Source: Streptomyces alboflavus
GTDB taxonomy: Bacteria > Actinomycetota > Actinomycetes > Streptomycetales > Streptomycetaceae
DNA: 64,000 bases
Assembly: GCF_000716675.1 (NCBI RefSeq)
Contig: NZ_JNXT01000006.1
Span: 1 to 64,000 of the forward strand
Direction: 5' to 3'
Positions 36,465 to 45,342 of the stretch are shown piece by piece. Both the position numbers and the translations under genes were made by a program. Within the stretch, counting starts at the first letter, position 1, and each line of letters starts with the position of its first letter. Under the pieces are notes generated by a model that saw only the letters and a list, made by a program, of their open reading frames with translations, was not told the DNA's origin and ran no database searches.

Positions 36465-39400
36465 CCGCAGCAGTTGGTACCAGCCGGTCGTGGCCGCGCT
36501 CGGACCCTGGCCCGAGGAGCACGCCAGGACCCGGCCCGCCCTGCTCTGTCAGGTCGAGCTCGCCCTGCGGCTGATGGAGACCGTGGCACCCGGCCACGCC
36601 GCCGACGGGGCGTGGACACTCCTGGGCGGCTACGGCCTCGCCTTCGCACGTGCGGCGAAGTTGCCCGTGGGTGCCGCGGAGCAGGTCGCCCTGGCCGCCG
36701 CCCGGCACCTGCTGTGGCCGATGCGCCGCGGCCGGATGTGGCGGCAGTCCCTGGACGCGTACCTTGAACTGCCGGAACGGCTTCGGGCGTACCGTGTCCC
36801 GGCGCCGGGGGAGGCGGCATACCGGGTTCCTCCCAAGGTCGCGGCCGACCGCTTCGCCGTGTACGACGAGGCGCTGGCGAGCTTGCCGGGCTTCGCGGTC
36901 CAGCCGATGGAACAGGCGGAGGCGGGCGAGCATCGCTTCATGGACCGCCGCCACCGGCGTACCTCCGTCACCATCCCGGCCGACCTCGTACGAGACCCTC
37001 TCCCAGGCCACCCCCTCACCGCCGGACGCCCGGCCACCGCAGGACCGCTGGAGGTTCCGCTCGACGAACTCGCCGACGTGGCACGGTGGATGGACGAGGA
37101 GGAGCGGCGGCGCGGCCGCACGGCAGGAAACTGGGCCCAGCGCCTCGACGACCTCGATCTCGATACCCGTACCCCCGACGGAACCGCCTTCACATCGGCC
37201 TCCTCGCTGCCGCTGGACCGTCTCACCCACCTCGTCGGCATGGTCGGCGCGGGTAAATCGACCCTGATGACCCTGCTCGCCGTCTGGGCGCACCACAATG
37301 ACCTGCGCACCACACTCGTCGTCGGCGACGTGGCCGAACAGCTCACCCTGACCGAGCTCTTCCGCGGACTCGGCCTGAGTGCTGCCCTGATCCAGGGTGG
37401 CACTACGCGACCCCAGCACACCCAGCGGCTGCACCGTAGACTCGCCGCGCGCGGAGCGCACTCACTGCTCGCCCACACCGACGCGACCTTCCGACACCTC
37501 AGCACCGCCTGCCCACTGGACGCGCTGCGCGCACTCGACACATCAGAGCCACTGCGCTACAACGACGCACCGTGCGGCGGCCTGCACCCCGTGCGCAGAG
37601 ACAGGGCCGACGGGGGTGGTGACGAAGCGACGGCCGAGAACGCCCTGCGCGCACTCGCACGCGCCCGCGGCGCTGGCGGCGGGCAGACCCCGGAGGGCGG
37701 CACCGGGGAAGAGGAGGAATGGGGCGCCCCGCACGCCTGCCCGTTGTGGAGCGCCTGCCCCCGGCACTCCGCCGCGCGCGACCTCGTCGACGCGCTGATC
37801 TGGGTGGCGAATCCCGCCAGCCTCGTCCAGACAGCTGTTCCACGCCAACTCAACGCCGAACGCCTGCGCTACCTGGAACTGGCCTGTCTGCGTAGCGACA
37901 TCGTGATCGTCGACGAGACCGACCGCGTACAGATGCAGCTGGACCAGATGTTCGCGCCGTCGGCCACCCTCGTCACCACCGGTGTCTCGGAGTCCTGGCT
38001 CGACCAGTTGCAGACCCATGAGATCGCGGAACTCGCCCGGCAGGGACGACTACCGCTCTCCGACCAGGACGTGGAGCGGTGGTCCGCCGCCCTCGACATC
38101 GTCGGCACCGCGGCGGACCGACTGTACGCCATGCTCATCGACGACGAAGGGTTGCGTAACTGGGCGCAGATCGACTACTTCAGCGCATGGACTCTTCAGG
38201 AGAAGTTGCTGAACGCTTGGTACCCGCTGACATCCGGCCGTGCCGTCCGGGGCCAGGACGGCACGGAGGCGGGCGACGTCGAGGACGAGACCGCGCTGTA
38301 CGAGGACGACGGCGAAGGGGAAAGCTTGGGAGAGGCGGATTTCCCTGAGCCGGAGGTGCCCTGGGCGCACCGCCGCAGTGAGATCACCGGGTTCCTCGAC
38401 ACGTTCCGGGATGATCCGCTCGGCGGGCGGGGCCCCTACCTGACGCCCGCCGACGAACTCACCGCCCTCGCCCACGACGTCCTGCACACCCTCGACGAGA
38501 AGCGGACGCGCGCCCGGGTCCGCGCGCTCCTCGATTCCTTCCTCGTCGGAGCGCCGGGGCCCCAGGAGCGGCCGCCGTACACCGTCCGTCAGGGCAGGGA
38601 ACGGGCGCGCGTGGAGGTACCGCTCACTGAGGAATGGCGCGAATTGAACGCGCGGCGACTGGAGTTCACCCTTGTGCTCGCCGCGCTGCACCAGCGTCTG
38701 GACCGGGTGACCTTCCTGTGGCCCCAGGTGGAGGCGGCGCTGCGGCTCGACGCGGCGAGCCACGGGCTGACCCGCCGACCACCGCTCGACTACGCGCCAC
38801 TCCTGCCCGAGGCACCCATGGGCAATGTTCTCGGTTTCCAGTACCTCATCGACGAAAGGGCGGCCGCGCGCGACAAGGACGGACGCCGCACCGGAACCCT
38901 GCGCTTCTTCCGCTGCGCGGGCGTGGGCCGCGAACTGCTCCTCGGCCTCCCCCAGCTCGGCGCCGATCCCTCCCGGGCCGAACCCGGTCCACACGTTCTG
39001 CTGATGTCCGGCACCAGCTGGGCCGGCACGTCCACCCGCGCCCATGTCCTCGCTCCCGTCCGCGCGGTCCTGAAACCGCAGAGCAAAGCACTGCGGTCCA
39101 TCCGGGACACTGTGTTCCGCACCGAGTTCCTCTATGACGCGACCGGGCAGCCGATCCGCCTCTCCGGGCAGGACCCTGACAAACGCGAGGACGTGCTGCG
39201 TTTGATGATCGACCGGCTGGCCCGTCCCCGCAGGGACGGAACCACGTCTCCGCTGCAGAGCGAACTCGCACAGATCCCCGACCAGCGTCGCAGGCGCGCC
39301 CTGCTTCTGGTGGGCAGCTACGCGGAGGCCGGGGTGGCCGCCACGGCCCTGGACGAGATCCCGCGCTGGCGCGGCCGGGTCCGTGTCCTGGCCGCCGACG

Positions 39401-40203
39401 ACGCGGAACTCGAAACCGCGATCGACGGAAGGGCACCGGCCGGGAGCCGGACACGGAGCACCGGAGCGGTGCGACGCGGCGACCTCGCCTCCTTCGCCGA
39501 GGACCCGGACGCCGAACTGCTCGTCGCCCCTCTGCTCGCCGTCGAGCGCGGGCACAACATCCTCACCACTCCGCAGCGCCCCGGCGAGGAAAGGGTGGCG
39601 GCGTTCGGAACGGTGTTCTTCCTGGTCCGCCCTCACCCTCGTCCCGATGACCTGTCCCTGGCCGTCTTCGCCATCAACGACTGGGCGAGCCGGTTCGTAC
39701 GAGGTCAACTGACCAGCGAAGGGGCGACATTCGGTGATCTGGTGGCGGAGGCCGACGATCTCCACGCGGCAGGCGGCACCTTCCGCACCGTCGCCCGCCG
39801 GGTCTGGCGGCACGTGCTGTCCCGTCCCTACATCTACTCCTCGCTCTCCGACGACGAGAAGGAGTCCTTCGTCTGGGACCAGCTCGTCACCCTCTGGCAG
39901 GTCATCGGCCGCCTCGTCCGCGGTGGTGTACCGGCCCGCGTCGTGTTCGTCGACGCCGCCTTCGCACCGCGGCTGGCCGCGGCACAAGCACCCGTCGCGG
40001 GCAGGAGCAGGGGGGCCCGAACCAGCGACCCGGGACTGCTGGTACGCCTCCGGGACGTCCTCGCCCCGTACTTCAGCGGCGCCGAGAACACTGTCGGCGG
40101 GCCCGACCCCGCCGACACCGAACTCGTCATGCTGCTCTACCGGCCACTGTACGAAGCGCTGTGTGGCCTTGGCGCTCCGCCCGCGCCGAGCGACACCGAC
40201 TGA
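36457..40203 (+). CDS. pPIWI_RE-associated DinG/XPD-like helicase
   Basis: 1248 aa SF2 helicase. A family-specific N-terminal region (~1-240) is followed by Walker A GMVGAGKSTLM near 261. A cysteine-rich insert (CPLDAL near 351, PCGGLHP, HACPLWSACPRH near 427) sits where XPD/DinG proteins hold a 4Fe-4S cluster. The DEAH-box position reads VIVDETDRVQ near 484, and motif VI is QVIGRLVRGG near 1148. Such helicases prefer 5' overhangs and R-loop or D-loop substrates, which fits a guide-dependent system. Start ATG 36457 overlaps the REase gene (ATGCGTGA) and has a GGAGG-like site. It is 81 bp upstream of the PIWI gene. Confidence 0.85.
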   Translation: MRDRSSWYQPVVAALGPWPEEHARTRPALLCQVELALRLMETVAPGHAADGAWTLLGGYGLAFARAAKLPVGAAEQVALAAARHLLWPMRRGRMWRQSLDAYLELPERLRAYRVPAPGEAAYRVPPKVAADRFAVYDEALASLPGFAVQPMEQAEAGEHRFMDRRHRRTSVTIPADLVRDPLPGHPLTAGRPATAGPLEVPLDELADVARWMDEEERRRGRTAGNWAQRLDDLDLDTRTPDGTAFTSASSLPLDRLTHLVGMVGAGKSTLMTLLAVWAHHNDLRTTLVVGDVAEQLTLTELFRGLGLSAALIQGGTTRPQHTQRLHRRLAARGAHSLLAHTDATFRHLSTACPLDALRALDTSEPLRYNDAPCGGLHPVRRDRADGGGDEATAENALRALARARGAGGGQTPEGGTGEEEEWGAPHACPLWSACPRHSAARDLVDALIWVANPASLVQTAVPRQLNAERLRYLELACLRSDIVIVDETDRVQMQLDQMFAPSATLVTTGVSESWLDQLQTHEIAELARQGRLPLSDQDVERWSAALDIVGTAADRLYAMLIDDEGLRNWAQIDYFSAWTLQEKLLNAWYPLTSGRAVRGQDGTEAGDVEDETALYEDDGEGESLGEADFPEPEVPWAHRRSEITGFLDTFRDDPLGGRGPYLTPADELTALAHDVLHTLDEKRTRARVRALLDSFLVGAPGPQERPPYTVRQGRERARVEVPLTEEWRELNARRLEFTLVLAALHQRLDRVTFLWPQVEAALRLDAASHGLTRRPPLDYAPLLPEAPMGNVLGFQYLIDERAAARDKDGRRTGTLRFFRCAGVGRELLLGLPQLGADPSRAEPGPHVLLMSGTSWAGTSTRAHVLAPVRAVLKPQSKALRSIRDTVFRTEFLYDATGQPIRLSGQDPDKREDVLRLMIDRLARPRRDGTTSPLQSELAQIPDQRRRRALLLVGSYAEAGVAATALDEIPRWRGRVRVLAADDAELETAIDGRAPAGSRTRSTGAVRRGDLASFAEDPDAELLVAPLLAVERGHNILTTPQRPGEERVAAFGTVFFLVRPHPRPDDLSLAVFAINDWASRFVRGQLTSEGATFGDLVAEADDLHAAGGTFRTVARRVWRHVLSRPYIYSSLSDDEKESFVWDQLVTLWQVIGRLVRGGVPARVVFVDAAFAPRLAAAQAPVAGRSRGARTSDPGLLVRLRDVLAPYFSGAENTVGGPDPADTELVMLLYRPLYEALCGLGAPPAPSDTD

Positions 40204-40284
40204 CACACCGGGACGCCGTCGCTGCCAAGGCTGTCCAGGACACGGCGCTCACCGACCACGTACGACATCGCAGGGAGAACGGAC

Positions 40285-43200
40285 ATGTATCAGCACATCC
40301 GCCGATCCGCGTACCACCTCGCCGAGGGCAGCGAGCCCTGGACCGAGGACTACCGAGCCCTCGCCTTTCCCGAACACTGGCACGCGGACCTCCTCGAACT
40401 GCACAACCACGGGCACGACGAGGAGAAGAGGCGGCTGACCCTGCCCACACGCCGGCTCGACGGCGTCCTGCAGACCCTCGCTCCCGACGTGATCGTGCGC
40501 CCCCGCCCCCGTGTCCCCGTCGAGCCGGGGCCGGAGCAGCGCCCCGGGACCGCCGAGGACTTCTGGATGTACGTTCCGGCCTCGGCGACCGATCCCCTCC
40601 CGGAGCGCTCCCTGCGGCAGCTCCTGGACGCGTGGTTGCGCACACTCGGCCCCAAGGGCGCAGGGCAGGACCCCGCGTTTCGCTCGCTGCTGCTCGCGAG
40701 CAGTGCCGACCTCAAGCAGAACCTGCCCGAGTGGCAGCATGTCACCGGCGTCGAACTGCTCACCGCCCCCGTCACCCCCGGCGGGACCGCCGCCCCTGAC
40801 CCCCGGCAGTTCCAGCTCGCCACCGACGCGTTGGCCCGCCGCATCCTCTCCCTCGACCCCTACCGCTTCGAAGGAGGGGAGCTGCACTTTCGGGCTGTAC
40901 CTCGCGGCCCTCGCGACCAGGGGGCCGAGCTCATGTCGCAGCCCATGCGCCGGACGGTCAAGCGCAAGGAGTGGTGGTTCTCCGTCGTACTCAACATTTC
41001 CCTGCACACCACGCCGTTCGACGCCAGACCGCGTTTGCACCTGCACTGGGGCGTACGACGGTGGGCGACGCATCCGCGGGCCACCACCAAACGCCTCAAC
41101 CTCTCCTACCGGGAAGCCACCACGGTCTACTTGAGGCCCACCATCCCCTGGCTCCCCGGAGCACCGGCCACCGAGCGCTATGCACTCGCCCGGCTGCGCA
41201 GGGACCGGGCAGCGGACACCTTCGCCTGGTCCGAGAACGACACGGCCGGCATCCTGCGCGGGCTCAGCCTCGCCGGCAATTTCCCGGACCCCGAACAACT
41301 CCTCGCCGAACCGGGCTCCTGGATCGGCGAGGGGGGAGGGGTCCGCGCCGCAGTGGTGCACAGCACCCGGATGGGAAAGCACGAGATCGGTACCGGCTTC
41401 ATGCCCAACCAGCGCGCCCAGCTGACCGAGTGGGCCGAACAGGCCCTCCCGGAGCCCGTGGTGCGGGTGCCCGATCTGAAGCGGGGGCGCGGCAAGGGCA
41501 CCGGCGCCCCGGGGAACCGGCGGCCCAAACCGAGGACCGACGAGGCCAAGAAGACCGAGCTGCTGCGTGAGACCCAGGCGCGCAGGGCGAACCTCGCGGC
41601 GCAGGCACGGATCGCCGACTCGGCCCCGCACTACAGTGGTCCACCGCTGGTCGAGGTTCGGTTGCTGTGGCAGTCGCCAGAAGTACGCAAGGAAGCAGTG
41701 GCCCAATTCGCGCACGCCCTGGGCCTTGACGGTGACGGTGGTGCCTCTGCGGCCGCGATCACGGATCGGGACTTCGACGAAGCCCGGCCCGGGGCACCAA
41801 CCGTCCTCGAATGGCAGACGGAGGAACTCGTCCTGCGGCTGCGGTGCCTGCCCCTGGCTGACGGACTCGGAGACCGGCTGGTGTTCGACCCGGCCGTCAA
41901 AGGCAAGGGAGCGGCCCTCTCTACGGCCATCGTCGAGCGCCGCAAAGCCCTGGAGGCATGGCTGCGCGCGGACGGCGCGGACCCCGGCCGCCCTGAACTT
42001 GCCCTGGTGGAGATCGCCCACCGCAGCACCTTCCGCCCGTCGACGACGGACCCCAAGTTCGCCGTTCGGCTGGGGTGCGCCGACGCAGGCGTACTGACCC
42101 AGTTCGTTGTGACCTCGTCCACTGACCGGCAGATCGACAATGCGGACAGCATCGGGCATCGCACCCACAGCTCCTGGCTCGATGGGCTGCGTCAGCTCGG
42201 CGTCCGTGTACTGCCGCAGCACACCCTCGGCGACGACCTGCCCGACGGGCTTCAGTATGCCGCGGTCTGGATGGTGAAGCGCCGCAAGGACGGTCCGACC
42301 CGCCTGCCCAAGCACCTGCCCGTGGCCGTACTGGCCACCCCGCTGCCGCACGCGACAGGTCAGGCTGCCGTACGGGGCTGGGACGACGCCGCGGGGGAGT
42401 GGGTGCCGTATGCGCGCTTCCTCCTCGGCCTGGTGAAACTGGCCGAGATTGATCCCGAGGCATGTGCGGAGCCCGACCCGCAAGGCGACGGCCCGCAATC
42501 GAGTGCCCCTCTGGTGACCGGCCAGCAGTGGCGTACCAACCTCGCCCAGCAGCGCAAGGAGACTGCGGCATTCCTCCAGCGCGTACTGCACTCGCTACGT
42601 GGTCAGCCCACTGTGCTGATCACTCACGCACAGAACAGCAGGCTGCACTGGCCGTGGCTGCAGGACGGCCGGATCGAGCGGGATCTGATCCGGACGGGCC
42701 ACGCCCCCGCGGGCCGGCTCGACGACGAACTCCGCCTTGTGCGCGTCCGAGGATGCGGCGGGCGGGAGGCCGCGCAGTGGTGGGGCCTGGCGGAACCCGG
42801 CAAGCCGCACGGCCAGCCAGCCGGCTTCTGGGCCCAGACCACCCCGTCCCAGGGCGGGACCCCAGCAACTGAGCGGATCTTCTACAGCACCACGGAACGA
42901 CCGGGTACCCACGCCGTGTCGCCCGCTCTCGACCGTCTGGCCACCAGGGTCAACGCCGCGGGCAACCTCACTTCGCAGGCGGGCACCAGCGCCTGGAACC
43001 CGACCTTGCTCGAGATCGCGGTGCTCGGCTGCCATGCGAACAACGACGCGGGCGCCCTTGCCCTGGGAAAGCCGGACGATGCCGAGGCTCTGGCCCTCGC
43101 CATACACCAACTGCGCCAGGCACCGGACTATGCGGCGGCGCTGTCCCTGCCGCTCCCGCTTCACCTGGCGGGACTGGCCCAGGCATACGTCCTTCCGATG

Positions 43201-43353
43201 CTCGCGGAGGGTGATGAGAATTCAGCAGGAGTGACGGCGGGGGCCACTGTGGAGCAGGACCAGGGGAGCATGACGGACAACGATTCGGACCCGGACCTCA
43301 TGGACGCGGCGGGGCTGACCACGGAACCCGAAGGGGGAGACGACGAGGGGTGA
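40285..43353 (+). CDS. pPIWI_RE prokaryotic PIWI/Argonaute-like protein
   Basis: 1022 aa. The N-terminal half has the DUF3962/pPIWI_RE module X character (EDFWMYVPASATDPLPERSL, then KRKEWWFSVVLNISLHT with LHLHWGVRRW), followed by a MID-like region and a C-terminal RNase H-fold PIWI domain (~residues 640-990). The PIWI domain shows VLITHAQNSRLHWPWL near 778, FYSTTERPGTHA near 870, PTLLEIAVLGC and the diagnostic end LRQAPDYAAALSLPLPLHLA near 950. The final ~50 residues are acidic. pPIWI_RE proteins are predicted to use nucleic-acid guides with the linked helicase and REase against invading DNA or R-loops. ATG 40285 has AGGGAG upstream. Confidence 0.88.
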   Translation: MYQHIRRSAYHLAEGSEPWTEDYRALAFPEHWHADLLELHNHGHDEEKRRLTLPTRRLDGVLQTLAPDVIVRPRPRVPVEPGPEQRPGTAEDFWMYVPASATDPLPERSLRQLLDAWLRTLGPKGAGQDPAFRSLLLASSADLKQNLPEWQHVTGVELLTAPVTPGGTAAPDPRQFQLATDALARRILSLDPYRFEGGELHFRAVPRGPRDQGAELMSQPMRRTVKRKEWWFSVVLNISLHTTPFDARPRLHLHWGVRRWATHPRATTKRLNLSYREATTVYLRPTIPWLPGAPATERYALARLRRDRAADTFAWSENDTAGILRGLSLAGNFPDPEQLLAEPGSWIGEGGGVRAAVVHSTRMGKHEIGTGFMPNQRAQLTEWAEQALPEPVVRVPDLKRGRGKGTGAPGNRRPKPRTDEAKKTELLRETQARRANLAAQARIADSAPHYSGPPLVEVRLLWQSPEVRKEAVAQFAHALGLDGDGGASAAAITDRDFDEARPGAPTVLEWQTEELVLRLRCLPLADGLGDRLVFDPAVKGKGAALSTAIVERRKALEAWLRADGADPGRPELALVEIAHRSTFRPSTTDPKFAVRLGCADAGVLTQFVVTSSTDRQIDNADSIGHRTHSSWLDGLRQLGVRVLPQHTLGDDLPDGLQYAAVWMVKRRKDGPTRLPKHLPVAVLATPLPHATGQAAVRGWDDAAGEWVPYARFLLGLVKLAEIDPEACAEPDPQGDGPQSSAPLVTGQQWRTNLAQQRKETAAFLQRVLHSLRGQPTVLITHAQNSRLHWPWLQDGRIERDLIRTGHAPAGRLDDELRLVRVRGCGGREAAQWWGLAEPGKPHGQPAGFWAQTTPSQGGTPATERIFYSTTERPGTHAVSPALDRLATRVNAAGNLTSQAGTSAWNPTLLEIAVLGCHANNDAGALALGKPDDAEALALAIHQLRQAPDYAAALSLPLPLHLAGLAQAYVLPMLAEGDENSAGVTAGATVEQDQGSMTDNDSDPDLMDAAGLTTEPEGGDDEG

Positions 43354-43574
43354 GGCTCGTCTCCGGAGGGGGCCTTGAGCTATGGGACGAAGCGCTTCTC
43401 CGGGGGGAGCGGCTGATGCACAGCCGATGGCTCCGCGACTTGCGTGGTTCGGCGGCGTCCACTTGGGTGGGTAGCGTCGAGCTGGAGCTGCTTGAGTCAG
43501 CAGTCACGCACGGTGCATGCGCCGCTTTGACGCTCGCCCAGTGCGTCCCCGATGGGCCGTCAGAATGGCCCTGA
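43350..43574 (+). CDS. Possible small protein overlapping the pPIWI_RE stop
   Basis: 74 aa frame beginning with a GTG that overlaps the pPIWI_RE stop (GTGA), as in real operons. The product (LVSGGGLELWDEALLRGERL) has no recognisable domain, and third-position bias is weaker than in the neighbours. It could be a small partner of the PIWI system or a chance frame. Confidence 0.3.
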   Translation: MRLVSGGGLELWDEALLRGERLMHSRWLRDLRGSAASTWVGSVELELLESAVTHGACAALTLAQCVPDGPSEWP

Positions 43575-43595
43575 CAAGGTATTACTTGCCCGTCG

Positions 43596-43886
43596 ATGGT
43601 GCCGCACCGTGGGAAGACTCCTGATCTGGGGACGGCCTGGCGGTTGGGGGAGCCCGTCGACATCCTGCGGGAGTCTTCCCTGATGCGATGGCTGAGGCTG
43701 GGCGTCGATGGCGCCACGGTGGCCGAGGGTGGTGTGGGCCTGTTCGACTGCGCCTACGTGTGGCGCGACGGCCACCGAAACAGGAACGAGTTCCGCAGGG
43801 TGTGGTACTGCCGACGGCTGGTCGGCAGACCTGGTCCAAGCGGCTACGTGAGGAAGCTGCTCCGGACTGTCGTGACGCTCATCTGA
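43596..43886 (+). CDS. Hypothetical small protein at the island right end
   Basis: 96 aa, basic and Arg/Trp-rich near the C-terminus (GLFDCAYVWRDGHRNRNEFR, then YCRRLVGRPGPSGYVRKLL). No ribosome site is close to the ATG, and no family is recognised. Its last codons overlap the TGACGCT repeats. An 11-bp inverted repeat (GGGAAGACTCC, 43611-43621 with 43670-43680) lies within it. It may be a degraded gene, possibly the remnant of a recombination or excision function, but nothing in it shows that. Confidence 0.3.
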   Translation: MVPHRGKTPDLGTAWRLGEPVDILRESSLMRWLRLGVDGATVAEGGVGLFDCAYVWRDGHRNRNEFRRVWYCRRLVGRPGPSGYVRKLLRTVVTLI

Positions 43887-43891
43887 CGCTC
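43873..43891 (+). promoter_or_regulatory. Paired TGACGCTC repeats, right arm-type site
   Basis: TGACGCTC at 43873 and 43884 are spaced 11 nt apart and lie 94 bp before the right-hand core. They have the same orientation as the left pair at 8482-8500. Nearby, TGCAGGTC and GACCTGCA form an 8-bp dyad around a 14-nt AT-rich spacer at about 43914-43943. Confidence 0.6.
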
Positions 43892-43966
43892 AAAGTACCT
43901 GAAGGCTTCCCTTGCAGGTCGAAAATTGGCATCTGACCTGCAGGTATGCCATGTCCCTCGTGATGT

Positions 43967-44035
43967 GATGTGTTCCCGATGACACATCATGTGGAGTGCG
44001 TGGCGATTCTGGAGCCGGTCACGAAGCGCTCCTGA
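43967..44035 (+). repeat. attR-like copy: orphaned 3' end of the RNA methyltransferase gene
   Basis: 69 bp, 60 of which match 8358-8426, in frame up to a stop codon: it encodes DVFPMTHHVECVAILEPVTK followed by Arg-Ser-stop. An in-frame TGA at 43961 shows that only the 3' end is present, so it is not a gene. This is the displaced original tail of the target gene and marks the right border of the island. Confidence 0.85.
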
Positions 44036-44062
44036 TCTGGCATCTCGTGGGGGTGGGAACGC

Positions 44063-45247
44063 GTGAGCGATCAGCCGGTGTTCGTTCTCGGTGAGGAGTT
44101 GCAGGCGCTGGAGCTTGCGGGGTTCGAGACCGAGGCGGAGTTCCAGGAGCTGCTCGCGCGGCATCCGCGGGTGCTCGACTTCGGTTCCCTCGCCGACGGC
44201 AGGCCGCTGCGGCTGGTGCTGGTGGCGAGGGAGATGGGGGTCTCGGCGAGTGCGGAGAGCGGGGCGGCGTACTGGCTGGACCATCTCTTCGTCGACGCCG
44301 ATGGAGTGCCGACGCTGGTGGAGGTCAAGCGGGCCACCGACACCCGGATCCGGCGTGAGGTCGTCGGGCAGATGCTGGACTACGCGGCGAACGCTGCCCG
44401 TTACTGGCCGGCCGCGCTGTTGCAGCGGTCCTTCGAGGAGACGTGCGGCAAGGACGGGCGTCCGCTGGAGGAGGCGTACGGGGAGCTCCTCGGCGGGGGT
44501 TCGGCGGGTTCGGCGGGTTCGGCGGGATCGGCGGGGTCCGCGGAGGAGTTCTGGCTCGGCGTCGAGGAGCGGCTGGCCGCCGGGCGGATGCGGCTGCTGT
44601 TCGTCGCCGACCGGATTCCGCTGGAGCTGCGGGCGATCGTCGAGTTCCTGAACCGGCAGCTGCGGCAGACCGATGTGTACGCGGTGGAGCTGACGCAGTA
44701 CCGGGGCGGGGGAGACCTTCGCGTGCTGGTGCCGCGTATCTATGGGGAGGTCGCCACCGCGGCGAAGTCCCCCTCAACTCCCCGCGCGACGCAGCGGACC
44801 ACCCGGGCCGAGATGGACGCGGCGATTCAGGCCCGTCCCGACGCGGAGGTACGGCGGGTCGCGACCGCCCTGCTCGATCACGCGGCGGCCAACGGGCGGC
44901 TGGAGGGCGGAACGGCCAAGTACCGGAGCATGTCCGTCTACTACCCCGTCTCCGGGCGGCAGGTGCCGGTCTGGACCCTGTCCTTGCAGGACGGCCCGGT
45001 GCGGGACGACCTCTCCTTCGCCTTCGGGTCGATCACGCATCACCTCGGCCGTGAGCGGGCGGCGGCGTTCGCCGCGTCCCTGCCGGCCGTGCCCGGGTTG
45101 GCGGAGAGGTTGCAGGCGTTGCCGGCGAAGGCGTACAACGCGTGGCCGTCCGTCGCCCTGAGCGCCCTCGCCGCGGAACCCGGCGCTCTGGAGGGCGTCC
45201 GCTCCGCGATCCACGGTCTCATCGACGGTCGGGAAGGCTCTGGCTGA
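44063..45247 (+). CDS. PD-(D/E)XK nuclease-like protein
   Basis: 394 aa. Residues ~70-115 carry the endonuclease-like core DHLFVDADGVPTLVEVKRA (D...E-x-K) followed by a helix with RREVVGQMLDYAANA, seen in many bacterial proteins of unproven activity. A flexible linker of repeated Gly-Ser-Ala triplets (~residues 151-166), encoded by a tandem 9-nt DNA repeat, separates this from a C-terminal domain that includes YRSMSVYYPVSGR. GTG 44063 is 28 bp after the att repeat, so the gene is probably the first chromosomal gene outside the island, though it might be defence-related itself. Confidence 0.75.
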   Translation: MSDQPVFVLGEELQALELAGFETEAEFQELLARHPRVLDFGSLADGRPLRLVLVAREMGVSASAESGAAYWLDHLFVDADGVPTLVEVKRATDTRIRREVVGQMLDYAANAARYWPAALLQRSFEETCGKDGRPLEEAYGELLGGGSAGSAGSAGSAGSAEEFWLGVEERLAAGRMRLLFVADRIPLELRAIVEFLNRQLRQTDVYAVELTQYRGGGDLRVLVPRIYGEVATAAKSPSTPRATQRTTRAEMDAAIQARPDAEVRRVATALLDHAAANGRLEGGTAKYRSMSVYYPVSGRQVPVWTLSLQDGPVRDDLSFAFGSITHHLGRERAAAFAASLPAVPGLAERLQALPAKAYNAWPSVALSALAAEPGALEGVRSAIHGLIDGREGSG

Positions 45248-45342
45248 TGGTGTCGCCACACGGCGGACACGGGCGCTGACCTGGCCGCCCGCCCCGTGCG
45301 GCGTCCCCGCCGTCAGGGCTCGCGCCTGCGACCATACCCACC

